Assembly (NCBI GenBank): GCA_035463115.1
Contig: DATHTO010000005.1
Span: 1 to 64,000, forward strand
Reading direction: 5' to 3'
DNA length: 64,000 nt
Source: BPGL01 sp035463115
GTDB taxonomy: Bacteria; Actinomycetota; UBA4738; HRBIN12
Shown: positions 34,590 to 43,798 of the stretch, piece after piece
How the letters are laid out: each line of letters begins with the position of its first letter
Position numbering within the stretch: position 1 is the first letter of the stretch
Notes under the pieces: model-generated
The model's database searches: none
Seen by the model: only the letters and a program-made list of their open reading frames with translations
What the model was told of the DNA's origin: nothing
Translations under genes and position numbers: made by a program

Positions 34590-35822
34590 TCAGCCGAGGA
34601 CCGAGAGGAACTCGTCGAGGTTCGGCGTCACGTGGTACGTCGGCTCGACGTGGCCTTCGAACGCCTCGATCGTCTTGTACCCGTTGCCCGTGACGTAGGC
34701 GACGGTCTCTTCGTCTGGTCGGATCGCGCCCTGGTCGACGAGACGTTTGAGGTTCGCGATCGTCACGCCGCCGGCCGTCTCGGTGAACACGCCCTCGGTC
34801 TCGGCGAGCAGGTGGATGCCGCCGCGGATCTCGTCCTCGGTGCACCACTCGATCGCCCCGCCGGTCTCCCGGGCGACCTTCAAGGCGAAGTACCCGTCGG
34901 CCGGGTCGCCGATCGCCAGCGAACGGGCGATCGTGCTCGGCTTGACCGGTGTCACGTCGTCGGCACCGTCGCGGAACGCCTGCGCGACGGGACGACAGCC
35001 CTCGGGCTGGGCGCCGCTGACCCGGTATGGCTTCGCGTCGACGGCGCCGATCGCGATCAGCTCCGCGAACGCGCGATGGATCTTCGTGAGCAGCGCGCCG
35101 GACGCGATCGGCACGACGACGTGGTCGGGCAGGCGCCACCCGAGCTGTTCCGCCGTCTCGAAGCCGAGCGACTTCGAGCCCTCGGCGTAGTACGGACGCA
35201 TGTTGACGTTCACGAAGGCCCACGGCAGCGCCTCGGCGACCTCGCTGCACAGGCGGTTCACGTCGTCGTAGTTGCCCTTCACCGCGACGACCTTCGCGCC
35301 GTACACCTCGGTCGCGATGATCTTCGCGCGCTCGAGGTCGTCGGGCACGAACACGTAGCACTCGATCCCTGCCTTCGCGGCGTGGGCCGCGGTCGCGTTC
35401 GCGAGGTTGCCCGTCGACGCGCACGAGATGGCATCGAAGCCGAACGCACGTGCCATCGTCGTCGCCACGCTCACGACGCGGTCCTTGAAGGAGTTCGACG
35501 GATTGACCGAGTCGTCCTTGATCCACAGCCGCTCGAGCCCGAGCCTGCGCGCGAGGTTGTCGGCGCGCCGCAGCGGCGTGAAGCCGGCCCCGAGGTCGAC
35601 CCGCTCGATCCCTGGACCACCCGGCAACAGCGACTCGTATCGCCACAGCGTCGGCGGACCGTTCTCCGCGGCCTTCCGGAACGCCATGCCGTCGACGGTG
35701 TCGAGGTCGTACGCGGGCTCGAGCGGCCCGAAGCATTCCTCGCAGATCGTCAGCGGCTCGACCGCGTACCGTGCTCCACAGATCCTGCACTGCAACGCGG
35801 CAGGGGTCGTGATCGCGGTCAC
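34590..35822 (-). CDS. thrC: Threonine synthase
   Basis: 410 aa. It converts O-phosphohomoserine to threonine with PLP. An N-terminal zinc-ribbon-like segment has CRICGARY and CEECFGPLEPAYD, typical of the bacterial/archaeal ThrC group with four Cys. The PLP Lys is in DSVNPSNSFKDRVVS, and the phosphate loop CASTGNLANATAAHAAKAG follows. YVTGNGYKTIEAF lies near the end. The GTG at 35822 overlaps the ilvD stop (GTGA); an adjacent GTG at 35825 is also possible. Cotranscription with ilvD links threonine and branched-chain synthesis. Confidence 0.95.
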   Translation of the reverse strand: MTAITTPAALQCRICGARYAVEPLTICEECFGPLEPAYDLDTVDGMAFRKAAENGPPTLWRYESLLPGGPGIERVDLGAGFTPLRRADNLARRLGLERLWIKDDSVNPSNSFKDRVVSVATTMARAFGFDAISCASTGNLANATAAHAAKAGIECYVFVPDDLERAKIIATEVYGAKVVAVKGNYDDVNRLCSEVAEALPWAFVNVNMRPYYAEGSKSLGFETAEQLGWRLPDHVVVPIASGALLTKIHRAFAELIAIGAVDAKPYRVSGAQPEGCRPVAQAFRDGADDVTPVKPSTIARSLAIGDPADGYFALKVARETGGAIEWCTEDEIRGGIHLLAETEGVFTETAGGVTIANLKRLVDQGAIRPDEETVAYVTGNGYKTIEAFEGHVEPTYHVTPNLDEFLSVLG

Positions 35823-37498
35823 CACGTGACCGCCCCGTGATCGGCGCTGCCGACGGTGCGCGCGTACTTCGCGAGCGCTCCCTGCGTGTACCTCGGCTCC
35901 GGCGCCACCCAAGCCGCGCGCCGTGCCGCGAGCGCATCGTCGTCGACGAGCACCTGGATCGTGCGTGCGTCGGCATCGATGCGGATCGTGTCGCCCTCCG
36001 CGACGAGCGCGATCGGTCCGCCGACGAACGCCTCGGGCGCGATGTGACCGACCGAATAGCCCTTCGTGGCGCCGCTGAAACGGCCGTCGGTGATCAGCGC
36101 GACGTCCTTGCCGAGGCCTGCGCCGGCGACCGCGGCCGTCACCGCGAGCATCTCCGGCATGCCCGGCGACCCCTTCGGACCCTCGTAGCGGATCACGATC
36201 ACGTCGCCGGGTACGCTCGGGCCTCCCGTCCCGGCGTCGAACGCGGCCTGCTCGGAATCGAACGGGCGAGCGCGACCCTCGAACACGAGCGACTCCGCTC
36301 CAGCGGCCTTCACCACGGCCCCGTCGGGCGCGAGGTTCCCACGCAGGATCGCGATGCCGCCCCACGGATGGATCGGTGCGCTCGCCGCGCGGACGATCTC
36401 GCCGTCGGGCGCCGGCGGCGGAGACGCTTCGAGGTTCTCCGCGATCGTTCGACCCGTCACCGTCATGCAGTCGCCATCGAGCAGCCCGAGATCGAGGAGC
36501 TCCTTCATCACGACGGGCACGCCACCGACACGGTCGAGGTCGCTCATCACGAAGCGACCGGCCGGACGCACGTCGACGAGGTGGGGGACGCGCCTCGAGA
36601 TGCGGTCGAAGTCGTCGAGCTCGAGATCGACGTGTGCCTCGCGGGCGATCGCGAGCAGGTGGAGCACCGCGTTCGTCGATCCGGCGATCGCCATCACGAC
36701 CGCGATCGCGTTCTCGAACGCCGCGCGCGTGAGGATCTGCCGGGGACGCAGATCCATCTCGAGGACCTTCGTCGCCGCGATGCCGGACTCCCGCGCCGCG
36801 ACCTCGAGGCGGTAATCGACGGCGGGCGGCGATGCGCTGCCGGGGAGCGACATGCCGATCGCCTCGCCCACGGCGGCCATCGTGTTCGCCGTGTACATGC
36901 CGGCGCACGATCCCGTCGTCGGGCACGCCGCCCGCTCGATGTCGCGGAGCTCGGCATCGCTCATCGACCCCTTCGCGTGCGCGCCCACCGCCTCGAACAC
37001 GTCTTGGATCGTGATGTCACGTCCCTGGTAGGTGCCGGGCAGGATCGTTCCGCCGTAGAGGTAGACGCTCGGCAGGTCGAGACGGGCCATCGCCATGAGC
37101 ATCCCGGGCTCGGACTTGTCGCATCCCGCGATCCCGACGAGACCGTCCATCCGTTCGGCGTGCATCACGAGCTCGACGGAGTCCGCGATCAGATCGCGGC
37201 TCATCAGCGACGCCTTCATCCCCTCGTGTCCCATCGCGATGCCGTCGGAGACGGCGATCGTCGTGAACTCGATCGGAACCGCGTCGCCCTGCCGAACGCC
37301 CTCCTTCGCGAGCGCGGCGAGCTTGTCGAGGTGGTAGTTGCAGGGCGTCACCTCGTTCCAGCTCGAGGCGACGGCGACCTGCGGCTTGCCGAAGTCGTCC
37401 TCGCTGAAGCCGACGGCGCGCAGGTAGGCCCGCGCCGGCGCGCGCTGCGGCCCCTCCGTGACCTCCCAGCTGCGAGGACGGTTCCGACCCTCTGCCAT
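35819..37498 (-). CDS. ilvD: Dihydroxy-acid dehydratase
   Basis: 559 aa, the family length. It dehydrates 2,3-dihydroxyisovalerate and 2,3-dihydroxy-3-methylvalerate in valine, leucine and isoleucine synthesis using an iron-sulfur cluster. Cluster Cys residues lie in EVTPCNYHLDKL, GIAGCDKSEPGM and CPTTGSCAGMYTANTM. DGRFSGATKGYSVGHIAPEA near the C terminus completes the signature. The ATG at 37498 matches the usual start region; the frame is open for 27 more codons without conservation. It is separated from the ilvB-cimA operon by 6.5 kb but is coupled to thrC. Confidence 0.96.
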   Translation of the reverse strand: MAEGRNRPRSWEVTEGPQRAPARAYLRAVGFSEDDFGKPQVAVASSWNEVTPCNYHLDKLAALAKEGVRQGDAVPIEFTTIAVSDGIAMGHEGMKASLMSRDLIADSVELVMHAERMDGLVGIAGCDKSEPGMLMAMARLDLPSVYLYGGTILPGTYQGRDITIQDVFEAVGAHAKGSMSDAELRDIERAACPTTGSCAGMYTANTMAAVGEAIGMSLPGSASPPAVDYRLEVAARESGIAATKVLEMDLRPRQILTRAAFENAIAVVMAIAGSTNAVLHLLAIAREAHVDLELDDFDRISRRVPHLVDVRPAGRFVMSDLDRVGGVPVVMKELLDLGLLDGDCMTVTGRTIAENLEASPPPAPDGEIVRAASAPIHPWGGIAILRGNLAPDGAVVKAAGAESLVFEGRARPFDSEQAAFDAGTGGPSVPGDVIVIRYEGPKGSPGMPEMLAVTAAVAGAGLGKDVALITDGRFSGATKGYSVGHIAPEAFVGGPIALVAEGDTIRIDADARTIQVLVDDDALAARRAAWVAPEPRYTQGALAKYARTVGSADHGAVTW

Positions 37499-37632
37499 GA
37501 ACGAACCCCCGATGCGACACGACGCCCGAAGGGCGCGCGGCCAAGAGATGGAAAGGCCACCACGGTAGCAACGCCGCACGGAGGCCGACCCGCCTCGGCG
37601 GGCGCGGTCGGCTCGATTACGCTACGCGCCCG

Positions 37633-39051
37633 ATGGCTCCCGTCGCCCTGCCTCCCAACGCCGGCCGCAGCTGGTGGCTCCGCGACGCGCTCGCCGACGA
37701 CGACGCGCCGCCGTCACCGCCGCTCGACCGCGACACCGAGGCCGACGTCGTGATCCTCGGCGGCGGCTACACCGGGATGTGGACCGCATGGTTCCTGAAG
37801 GAGCTCGATCCCGGCGTCGACGTCGTGATCCTCGAGCAGGACATCTGCGGCGGCGGCCCCAGCGGACGCAACGGCGGCTTCCTGAACTCCTTCTGGCACG
37901 GGCTTGCGACGCTGACTCGCGAGTTCGGCGACGAGGAGGCGGTGCGGCTCTGCGAGGCGGGCGAGCGGAGCGTCGTCGAGATCGGTGCGTGGTGCGAGGA
38001 GCACGGCGTCGACGCGTGGTTCCGCCACGACGGCGAGCTGAACGTCGCATCGTCACCCGTGCAGGTCGGCGAGTGGGCGAGCCTCATCATGGCGGCCGAT
38101 CGCCTCGGCATCGCCGACCGCTTCCGCGTGCTGGACCGCGACGGCGTGCGGCGCGTGATCGACTCGCCGGTGTTCGAGGGCGGGGTCCTGTCGACCGACG
38201 GCGCCACGGTGCAGCCGGCGCGACTCGCGCGCGGGTTGCGTCGCGTCCTGCTCGAGCGCGGCGTCAGGATCCACGAGCGGACGCCCGCGCGACGGTTCGG
38301 CGCCGGGTCCGCCACCGTCGTCGACACGCCCGACGGCACGGTGCGCGCGGGCGCGGCCGTCATCGGCCTGAACGCGTGGGCCGCCCACTGGCGCCGTTTC
38401 CGCCGGACGCTCACCGTGCGTGGCTCGTACATCGTCCTCACCGCGCCCGCTCCCGAGAAGCTCGAGGCGATCGGATGGACCGACGGCAAGGGCTTGTCGG
38501 ACTTCCGCGCAGCGCTGCACTACGTGCGCACGACACCCGACGGGAGGATCGCGTTCGGGGTCGGCGGGATGCAGCCGAACCTCGCGCGACGGATCGACCC
38601 TCGCTTCGCGTACGACGAGCGGTCGATCCGGATCGCGATCGAGGACCTGCACCGGATGTTCCCGACGTTCGCCGACGTTCCGATCGAGGCTGCGTGGGGA
38701 GGTCCGATCGACGTCCACGGGTCGCACCTGCCGTCGTTCGTGACGCTCGACGGCGGCAACGTCCACGTCGGCCACGGGTACACCGGCAACGGCGTCGGAC
38801 CGGCCCACCTCGGCGGCAAGATCCTGGCCCACAAGGCGCTGCATCGCGACGACGACGTCCTGCGGTTACCGGTCGTCGACCTCGAGCCGAAGCGGTTCCC
38901 TCCCGAGCCCATCAAGTCGCCGGGAGCGGCGGTCGCCAACCTGGCCATCCTCGCGAAGGACCAGGCCGAAGACGGCGGCGCCGAGCCGAACCCGTTCGTC
39001 GACTTCGTCGCGAGGCTCCCGCGCCGGCTCGGCTACAACCTCGGACCGTAG
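37633..39051 (+). CDS. FAD-dependent oxidoreductase, DAO/glycine-oxidase family (copy 1)
   Basis: 472 aa. The dinucleotide fold is at residues about 35-65 (ADVVILGGGYTGMWTAWFL, GxGxxG), followed by GGGPSGRNGGFLNS. The C-terminal substrate domain has RGSYIVLTAPAPEKLEAIGW, and a final FAD contact GHGYTGNGVGPAHLGGKILA. It resembles gamma-glutamylputrescine oxidase-like enzymes that oxidise amines or amino acids with O2. The substrate is unknown. A close paralogue follows 63 nt downstream in the same direction. A TACGCT hexamer lies 9 nt before the ATG. Confidence 0.86.
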   Translation: MAPVALPPNAGRSWWLRDALADDDAPPSPPLDRDTEADVVILGGGYTGMWTAWFLKELDPGVDVVILEQDICGGGPSGRNGGFLNSFWHGLATLTREFGDEEAVRLCEAGERSVVEIGAWCEEHGVDAWFRHDGELNVASSPVQVGEWASLIMAADRLGIADRFRVLDRDGVRRVIDSPVFEGGVLSTDGATVQPARLARGLRRVLLERGVRIHERTPARRFGAGSATVVDTPDGTVRAGAAVIGLNAWAAHWRRFRRTLTVRGSYIVLTAPAPEKLEAIGWTDGKGLSDFRAALHYVRTTPDGRIAFGVGGMQPNLARRIDPRFAYDERSIRIAIEDLHRMFPTFADVPIEAAWGGPIDVHGSHLPSFVTLDGGNVHVGHGYTGNGVGPAHLGGKILAHKALHRDDDVLRLPVVDLEPKRFPPEPIKSPGAAVANLAILAKDQAEDGGAEPNPFVDFVARLPRRLGYNLGP

Positions 39052-39114
39052 GCGTGGCGACGACGCGGTGCCGACCGTGACGACCGCGCCGTGGCGAGCC
39101 GTGGCGACGACGCC

Positions 39115-40569
39115 GTGACGACGATCGGATCTCCCCTGACCGCGCTCCCCCGACAGGCGCATCGCTCGTGGTGGATGGAGGAAGCGGTCGCCGACCCCGC
39201 GTTCGGCTTCGAGCCGCGACCCGCGCTCGGCGCCGACACCGAGGCCGACGTCGTCGTCCTCGGCGGGGGCTACACCGGCATGTGGACCGCGTGGTTCCTG
39301 ACCGAGCGAGAGCCGGGGATCGACGTGGTGCTGCTCGAGCACGACGTCTGCGGCGGCGGCCCGAGCGGCCGGAACGGCGGGTTCTGCTACGGCGTCTGGG
39401 AGGACCTCGAGATCCTCACGAGGCGCTTCGGCGACGCCGAGGCGATGCGGCTCGCCGACGTCGCGCAGCGATCGGTGGACGAGATCGAGACGTGGCTCAC
39501 GGCGCACGACGTCGACGCGTGGTTCACGCGTGCGGGCCACCTCACGATCGCCACCTCGCCCGCGCAGGACGGCGCGTGGGACGCGCTCGTCGCCGAGGCG
39601 ACGCGTCTCGGCGTGGTCGAGGGGCGGTTCGTTCCGCTCACCGCCCGAGAGGTACGCGAGCGCTGCGACGGCGTCGGGTTCCGCGGCGGGCTCCTCCAGC
39701 CGCGGAACGCGACGCTGCAGCCCGCCAGGCTCGCGCTCGGGCTCCGTCGCGAGCTCCTGGCCCGTGGCGTCCGGATCCACGAGTCGACGACCGTGCGGCG
39801 GTTCGGGACCGATGGCCGCGGCGGCGGCGTGACGATCGAGACGGCCGGCGGCAGGCGCGTCCGCGCTCGGAACGCCGTCCTCGGCCTGGGCGCCTGGACG
39901 TCGTCGCTCCCGCGGTTCCGGCGGGCCGTCGTGGCGCGCGGGACGTACATCGTGATCACCGCACCCGCCCCCGACCGGCTCGAACGGATCGGCTGGACCG
40001 GTGGCGAGGGGCTCGCCGATTGGCGCACGGCCCTGCGGTACTTCCGCACGACGCCCGACGGTCGGATCGCCTTCGGTGCCGGCGCGGCCACGGCGGGCGT
40101 CGGAACTGGCCTCGGCCCGCGGCTCCGGTACGACGAGACGTCGATCGCACGGCTCGTCCGGGACCTGCGCCGGTTCTTCCCTCCGTTCCGCGACGTGGCG
40201 GTCGAGGCCGGTTGGGGCGGCCCCATGGACGTCACCGGTCTCCACCTCCCGTTCTTCGCCACGCTCCCGGGCGGTGCGATCCACGTCGGCGTCGGCTACA
40301 CCGGCGGCGGCGTCGGCCCCTGCCACCTCGGCGGCAAGATCCTGTCGGCCCTCGCTCTCGGGGCGGAGGACGAGCACACGTCGCTGCCGCTCGTCGGACT
40401 CGAGCCGATGCGGTTCCCGCCGGAGCCGTTCCGCTCGGTCGGCGCCGCCGTGATCCAGGGGTCGATCGTCCGCAAGGACGAAGCGGAGGACCGCGGCGCG
40501 CGACCCGACCCGCTGACGGAAGCCCTGGCGCGGCTCCCACGGCGGATCGGCTTCGAGATCGGCCCGTAG
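39115..40569 (+). CDS. FAD-dependent oxidoreductase, DAO/glycine-oxidase family (copy 2)
   Basis: 484 aa from GTG 39115; a GTG at 39091 would add 8 residues, and neither has a ribosome site. It is a clear paralogue of the upstream gene: EADVVVLGGGYTGMWTAWFL, GGGPSGRNGGFCYG, VARGTYIVITAPAPDRLERIGW and GVGYTGGGVGPCHLGGKIL align along the full length, at roughly half identity by eye. The active-site regions differ (FLNSFWHGL against FCYGVWEDL), which suggests a tandem duplication followed by a substrate change. Probably cotranscribed with copy 1. Confidence 0.86.
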   Translation: MTTIGSPLTALPRQAHRSWWMEEAVADPAFGFEPRPALGADTEADVVVLGGGYTGMWTAWFLTEREPGIDVVLLEHDVCGGGPSGRNGGFCYGVWEDLEILTRRFGDAEAMRLADVAQRSVDEIETWLTAHDVDAWFTRAGHLTIATSPAQDGAWDALVAEATRLGVVEGRFVPLTAREVRERCDGVGFRGGLLQPRNATLQPARLALGLRRELLARGVRIHESTTVRRFGTDGRGGGVTIETAGGRRVRARNAVLGLGAWTSSLPRFRRAVVARGTYIVITAPAPDRLERIGWTGGEGLADWRTALRYFRTTPDGRIAFGAGAATAGVGTGLGPRLRYDETSIARLVRDLRRFFPPFRDVAVEAGWGGPMDVTGLHLPFFATLPGGAIHVGVGYTGGGVGPCHLGGKILSALALGAEDEHTSLPLVGLEPMRFPPEPFRSVGAAVIQGSIVRKDEAEDRGARPDPLTEALARLPRRIGFEIGP

Positions 40570-40615
40570 CGCCTCCCACGTTGTCGCGTTCCGGGCGCGG
40601 AAGGAGGATGGCCGC

Positions 40616-41542
40616 ATGGCATCCGTCGTCGTCGCGGATCGGTTGACGAAGTCCTACGGATCGACGCGCGGCGTCGTCGAGCTGACGTTCGAGGTCGACG
40701 CCGGCGAGGTCTTCGGATTCCTGGGTCCGAACGGCGCCGGCAAGACGACGACGATCCGGACGATGCTCGACCTCATCCGCCCGACCGAGGGTGGGATCAC
40801 CGTCTTCGGCCTGCGGCCGCGCGACGACGCGCCCGCGATCCACGCGCGCGTCGGGTACCTCCCGGGCGAGCTCGCCCTCTACGAGCGGATGACCGCGCTC
40901 GAGCTGCTCTCGGCGTTCGGGTCGTTCCGCGGCGGCGTGGCGCGGTCACGGATCGACGCCCTCGCGGAACGCCTCGGGCTCGACCTCACGCGGCGGATCC
41001 GTTCGCTGTCGCACGGCAACAAGCAGAAGGTCGGGCTCGTGCTCGCGTTCGCCCACGAGCCCGAGCTGCTGATCCTCGATGAACCGACCCAGGGTCTCGA
41101 CCCGCTGATGCAGCAGGAGTTCTACGCGATGATCGACGAGGCGAGGTCGCGGGGCGCCACCGTGTTCCTCTCGTCCCACGTGATGCCCGAGGTCGAGCGG
41201 GTGTGCGACCGCGTCGCGATCATCCGCGAAGGGCGACTCGTGACGGTCGCCGACGTCGGTGAACTCAAGGCGCGAGCGGTGCGCCGTCTCGCGTTCCACT
41301 TCGACGGCCCGGCGCCGCTGCAGGCGTTCACGTCGCTGCCCTCGGTCCGCGACGCGGAGGCCCACGGCGACACGCTCCGTCTCACGGTCCAAGGGGTCGT
41401 CGATCCGGTCGTCAAGGAAGCCGCGCGCCACACGGTCGTGAGCATGGAGTCCGAAGAGGCGAGCCTCGAGGAGATCTTCCTCGCGATCTACCGGGACGGG
41501 ACGCACCGAGACGCGAGCGACGGCGACGGGAGCGACGGTTGA
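40616..41542 (+). CDS. ABC transporter ATP-binding protein
   Basis: 308 aa. Walker A is FLGPNGAGKTTTIR, the signature is LSHGNKQKVGLVLAF (a degenerate LSGGQ, as in many ABC-2 exporters), Walker B is LLILDEPTQGLDPL, and the switch is LSSHVMPEV with the H-loop. The 70-residue C-terminal extension is common in drug/lipid exporter ATPases of the DrrA/CcmA type. AGGAGG precedes the ATG by 7 nt. The stop overlaps the permease TTG start, so the two form an exporter. The substrate is unknown. Confidence 0.93.
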   Translation: MASVVVADRLTKSYGSTRGVVELTFEVDAGEVFGFLGPNGAGKTTTIRTMLDLIRPTEGGITVFGLRPRDDAPAIHARVGYLPGELALYERMTALELLSAFGSFRGGVARSRIDALAERLGLDLTRRIRSLSHGNKQKVGLVLAFAHEPELLILDEPTQGLDPLMQQEFYAMIDEARSRGATVFLSSHVMPEVERVCDRVAIIREGRLVTVADVGELKARAVRRLAFHFDGPAPLQAFTSLPSVRDAEAHGDTLRLTVQGVVDPVVKEAARHTVVSMESEEASLEEIFLAIYRDGTHRDASDGDGSDG

Positions 41543-42357
41543 GCGTCGAGATCGCACGGCCGGATCGACTGTCGGTCCTCCGGGTGAACCTGGCCCAGCA
41601 GCGACGCGCCCTCGTCTGGTGGGCGATCGCGATCGCGTTGATGGCCCTGCTCTTCGCGGCGGTCTATCCGAGCGTCCGCGACAGCGGCGACACGTTCGAC
41701 GACTACCTCGAGCAGCTCCCGGACGCGTTCCGGTCCATCCTGGGCGAGGACCTGACATCACCGGCCGGTTACCTGTGGAGCCAGCTCTTCAGCTCGATGG
41801 GGCCGATCGTCTACCTCGTCTACGCGATCGGCGCGGGAGCGAGGGCCATCGCCGGCGAGGAGGAGGCCGGCTCGCTGGACCTGGTCCTCGCGACGCCGCT
41901 GCGGCGCACCGTCGTGCTCCGCGACAAGGCGCTCGGCCTCGTGAGCGGGACGGTGCTGCTCTCGGCGGTGCTGTTCGTCGCGCTCGCCATCCTGGGCCCA
42001 GCCTTCGACATGACCGTGCCCCTCGGCGACCTGCTCGCGGCGCACGCCGTCCAGGCGCTGCTCTCGCTCGCGTTCGGCATGATCGCGCTCGCCATCGGGG
42101 CCGCGACCGGCGCGCGCGCCCTCGCGATCGGCGTCACGTCGGCGCTCGCCGTCCTCACGTACCTGCTGTGGGCGCTCGCACCGAGCGTCGACGCGCTGGA
42201 ACCGGTGCTGCCGCTGTCGCCGTTCCGCTGGTTCGCCGACCCCCAGCCGGTCGCCGAGGGCACCGAGCTCGTGAACGTCGTCGTGCTGGCGGCGATCTCG
42301 GCGGTGGCATACGCGATCGGGCTCGTCACGTTCCGCGAACGCGACCTCGCGACGTAG
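41539..42357 (+). CDS. ABC-2 type transporter permease
   Basis: 272 aa. It has six hydrophobic spans: the first at about residues 25-45 (WWAIAIALMALLFAAVYP), then one after the GEEEAGSLDLVLATPLRR cytoplasmic motif typical of ABC-2 permeases, and four more to the C terminus. TTG at 41539 overlaps the ATPase stop (TTGA), which supports this otherwise weak start. With the ATPase it forms a minimal two-gene exporter; the low-conservation substrate region gives no clue to cargo. Confidence 0.88.
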   Translation: MSVEIARPDRLSVLRVNLAQQRRALVWWAIAIALMALLFAAVYPSVRDSGDTFDDYLEQLPDAFRSILGEDLTSPAGYLWSQLFSSMGPIVYLVYAIGAGARAIAGEEEAGSLDLVLATPLRRTVVLRDKALGLVSGTVLLSAVLFVALAILGPAFDMTVPLGDLLAAHAVQALLSLAFGMIALAIGAATGARALAIGVTSALAVLTYLLWALAPSVDALEPVLPLSPFRWFADPQPVAEGTELVNVVVLAAISAVAYAIGLVTFRERDLAT

Positions 42358-42406
42358 CGTCACCCCGCGGCGACGACCGTCCTCCCGGCTACGGGTCCGG
42401 ATCAGC

Positions 42407-43798
42407 TCACGAGAACGGCTCGTATCCCGGCGCCGCGAGGGGCCACGGTTCCGCGGCTTCCCAACGCTCCGCGACCGCGAGCACGACGTCGTCACGGAAC
42501 CGAGGGCCGGTGAGCATCAGGCCGAACGGCACGCCGTTCGCCGACACGCCGGCGGGGACGCTGATCGCCGGGTGGCCCGTGATGTTCGCCGCTCCGGTGT
42601 TGTACGCGCCGATCGGCGTCGCGTCGACGTCGGCACCGCCCGGCGATCCCGGCGACGAGCCGTCGACCGCGAAGCCCTCGACGCACATCGTCGGGGAGGC
42701 GAGGATCGCGTCGTCGCCGAGAAGTTCGTCAAGTACCTTGACCATCTTGAAGCGCCGGCGTCGAGCCGCGATGTACGCCTCGGCGGTCGTCCGCTTCGCG
42801 AGCTCGTTCGCGTACCGGACGTACGAGGTGAGCTCGGGCTCGCGTCGATCGAGCTCGTCGCCGCCGACCCAGGCCCGCTCCTCGATCGCGACGAGCGTGT
42901 ACCAGTCGTCGTCGATCGACGTCGGGAACGGCGGGTCGATCGTCTCCACCGGCAGACCGGTCGCGTCCGCGAGCGTGGCGAGCGCCCGGTCCCAGCTCGC
43001 GGCGACGCCGTCCGGCAGAGGGCCGTACGGGCACATCCGCGGCGTGGCGACGATCCGTTCCGGCCATGCGCCTGCTCGCGGCTCCCACGACGGAACCGCG
43101 GTCGGATCGCCGTGCACCGGCCCGCGCATCACGTCGAACAGCACGCGGACGTCGGCCACGCTCGTCGCCATCGGACCCTTCGTCGACAGGTCGATCCACG
43201 ACGGCACGGGGTCGCGGCCGATCAGCCCGTTCGTCGGCTTCAGCCCGGCAAGACCGCAGAACGCCGCCGGGATCCTGATCGACCCGCCGCCATCGGTTCC
43301 GGTGGCGATCGCGGCGAGGCCGGCCGCGATCGCCGCGCCGCTCCCCCCGCTCGACCCGCCCGGTGTCCACGCCGGAGCCCAGGGGTTGCGCGTCGGACCG
43401 AACAGCCGGTTGTCGGTGAACCCCTCGAAGGCGAACTCCGGGAGGTTCGTCTTGCCGACGACCACCGCACCGGCCGCGCGGAGGCGTCCGATCACCTCGT
43501 GGTCGCGCGTCGCCGGAGGCGCGTCGGCTCGCAGCAGCGACCCGTACGTCGTCGGAAGTCCCTCCACGTCCTCGTTGTCCTTCACCAGCAGCGGCAGCCC
43601 CGCGAGCCGTCCCGGATCGTCGCCCGCCACGACCGCCGCGTCCACGCGTCGGGCGTCGTCGACGGCTCGATCGCCGCACGCGAGGACGACGGCGGCGATC
43701 GCCGGATCGAACCGCTCGATCCGATCGAGAGAACGTCGGACCAGCTCCTCCGACGACACCGCGCGGCGCCGGACCGCTGCCGCGAGCTCCGCGAGCAC
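42407..43798 (-). CDS. Amidase-signature family hydrolase
   Basis: 463 aa. The Ser-cisSer-Lys triad is visible: Lys in LPLLVKDNEDVEG (about residue 72), Gly/Ser-rich WTPGGSSGGSGAAIAAG (about 145-160) and GTDGGGSIRIPAAFCGLAGLKPT. This is the GatA/indoleacetamide-hydrolase superfamily. No GatB or GatC gene is nearby and GatA-specific features are not clear, so it is more likely a stand-alone amidase. GTG at 43798 follows directly after the methyltransferase stop (TAG then GTG), so the genes are likely cotranscribed. Confidence 0.88.
   Translation of the reverse strand: MLAELAAAVRRRAVSSEELVRRSLDRIERFDPAIAAVVLACGDRAVDDARRVDAAVVAGDDPGRLAGLPLLVKDNEDVEGLPTTYGSLLRADAPPATRDHEVIGRLRAAGAVVVGKTNLPEFAFEGFTDNRLFGPTRNPWAPAWTPGGSSGGSGAAIAAGLAAIATGTDGGGSIRIPAAFCGLAGLKPTNGLIGRDPVPSWIDLSTKGPMATSVADVRVLFDVMRGPVHGDPTAVPSWEPRAGAWPERIVATPRMCPYGPLPDGVAASWDRALATLADATGLPVETIDPPFPTSIDDDWYTLVAIEERAWVGGDELDRREPELTSYVRYANELAKRTTAEAYIAARRRRFKMVKVLDELLGDDAILASPTMCVEGFAVDGSSPGSPGGADVDATPIGAYNTGAANITGHPAISVPAGVSANGVPFGLMLTGPRFRDDVVLAVAERWEAAEPWPLAAPGYEPFS

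Noticed and set aside
31313..34693. A 1126-codon plus-strand open frame
   Set aside because: It is out of frame with otsA and antisense to otsB and the GH15 gene; Arg/Pro-rich with no domain.
42407..43798. Amidase as GatA of the Glu-tRNA amidotransferase
   Set aside because: The triad is shared by the whole superfamily and no gatB or gatC lies nearby.
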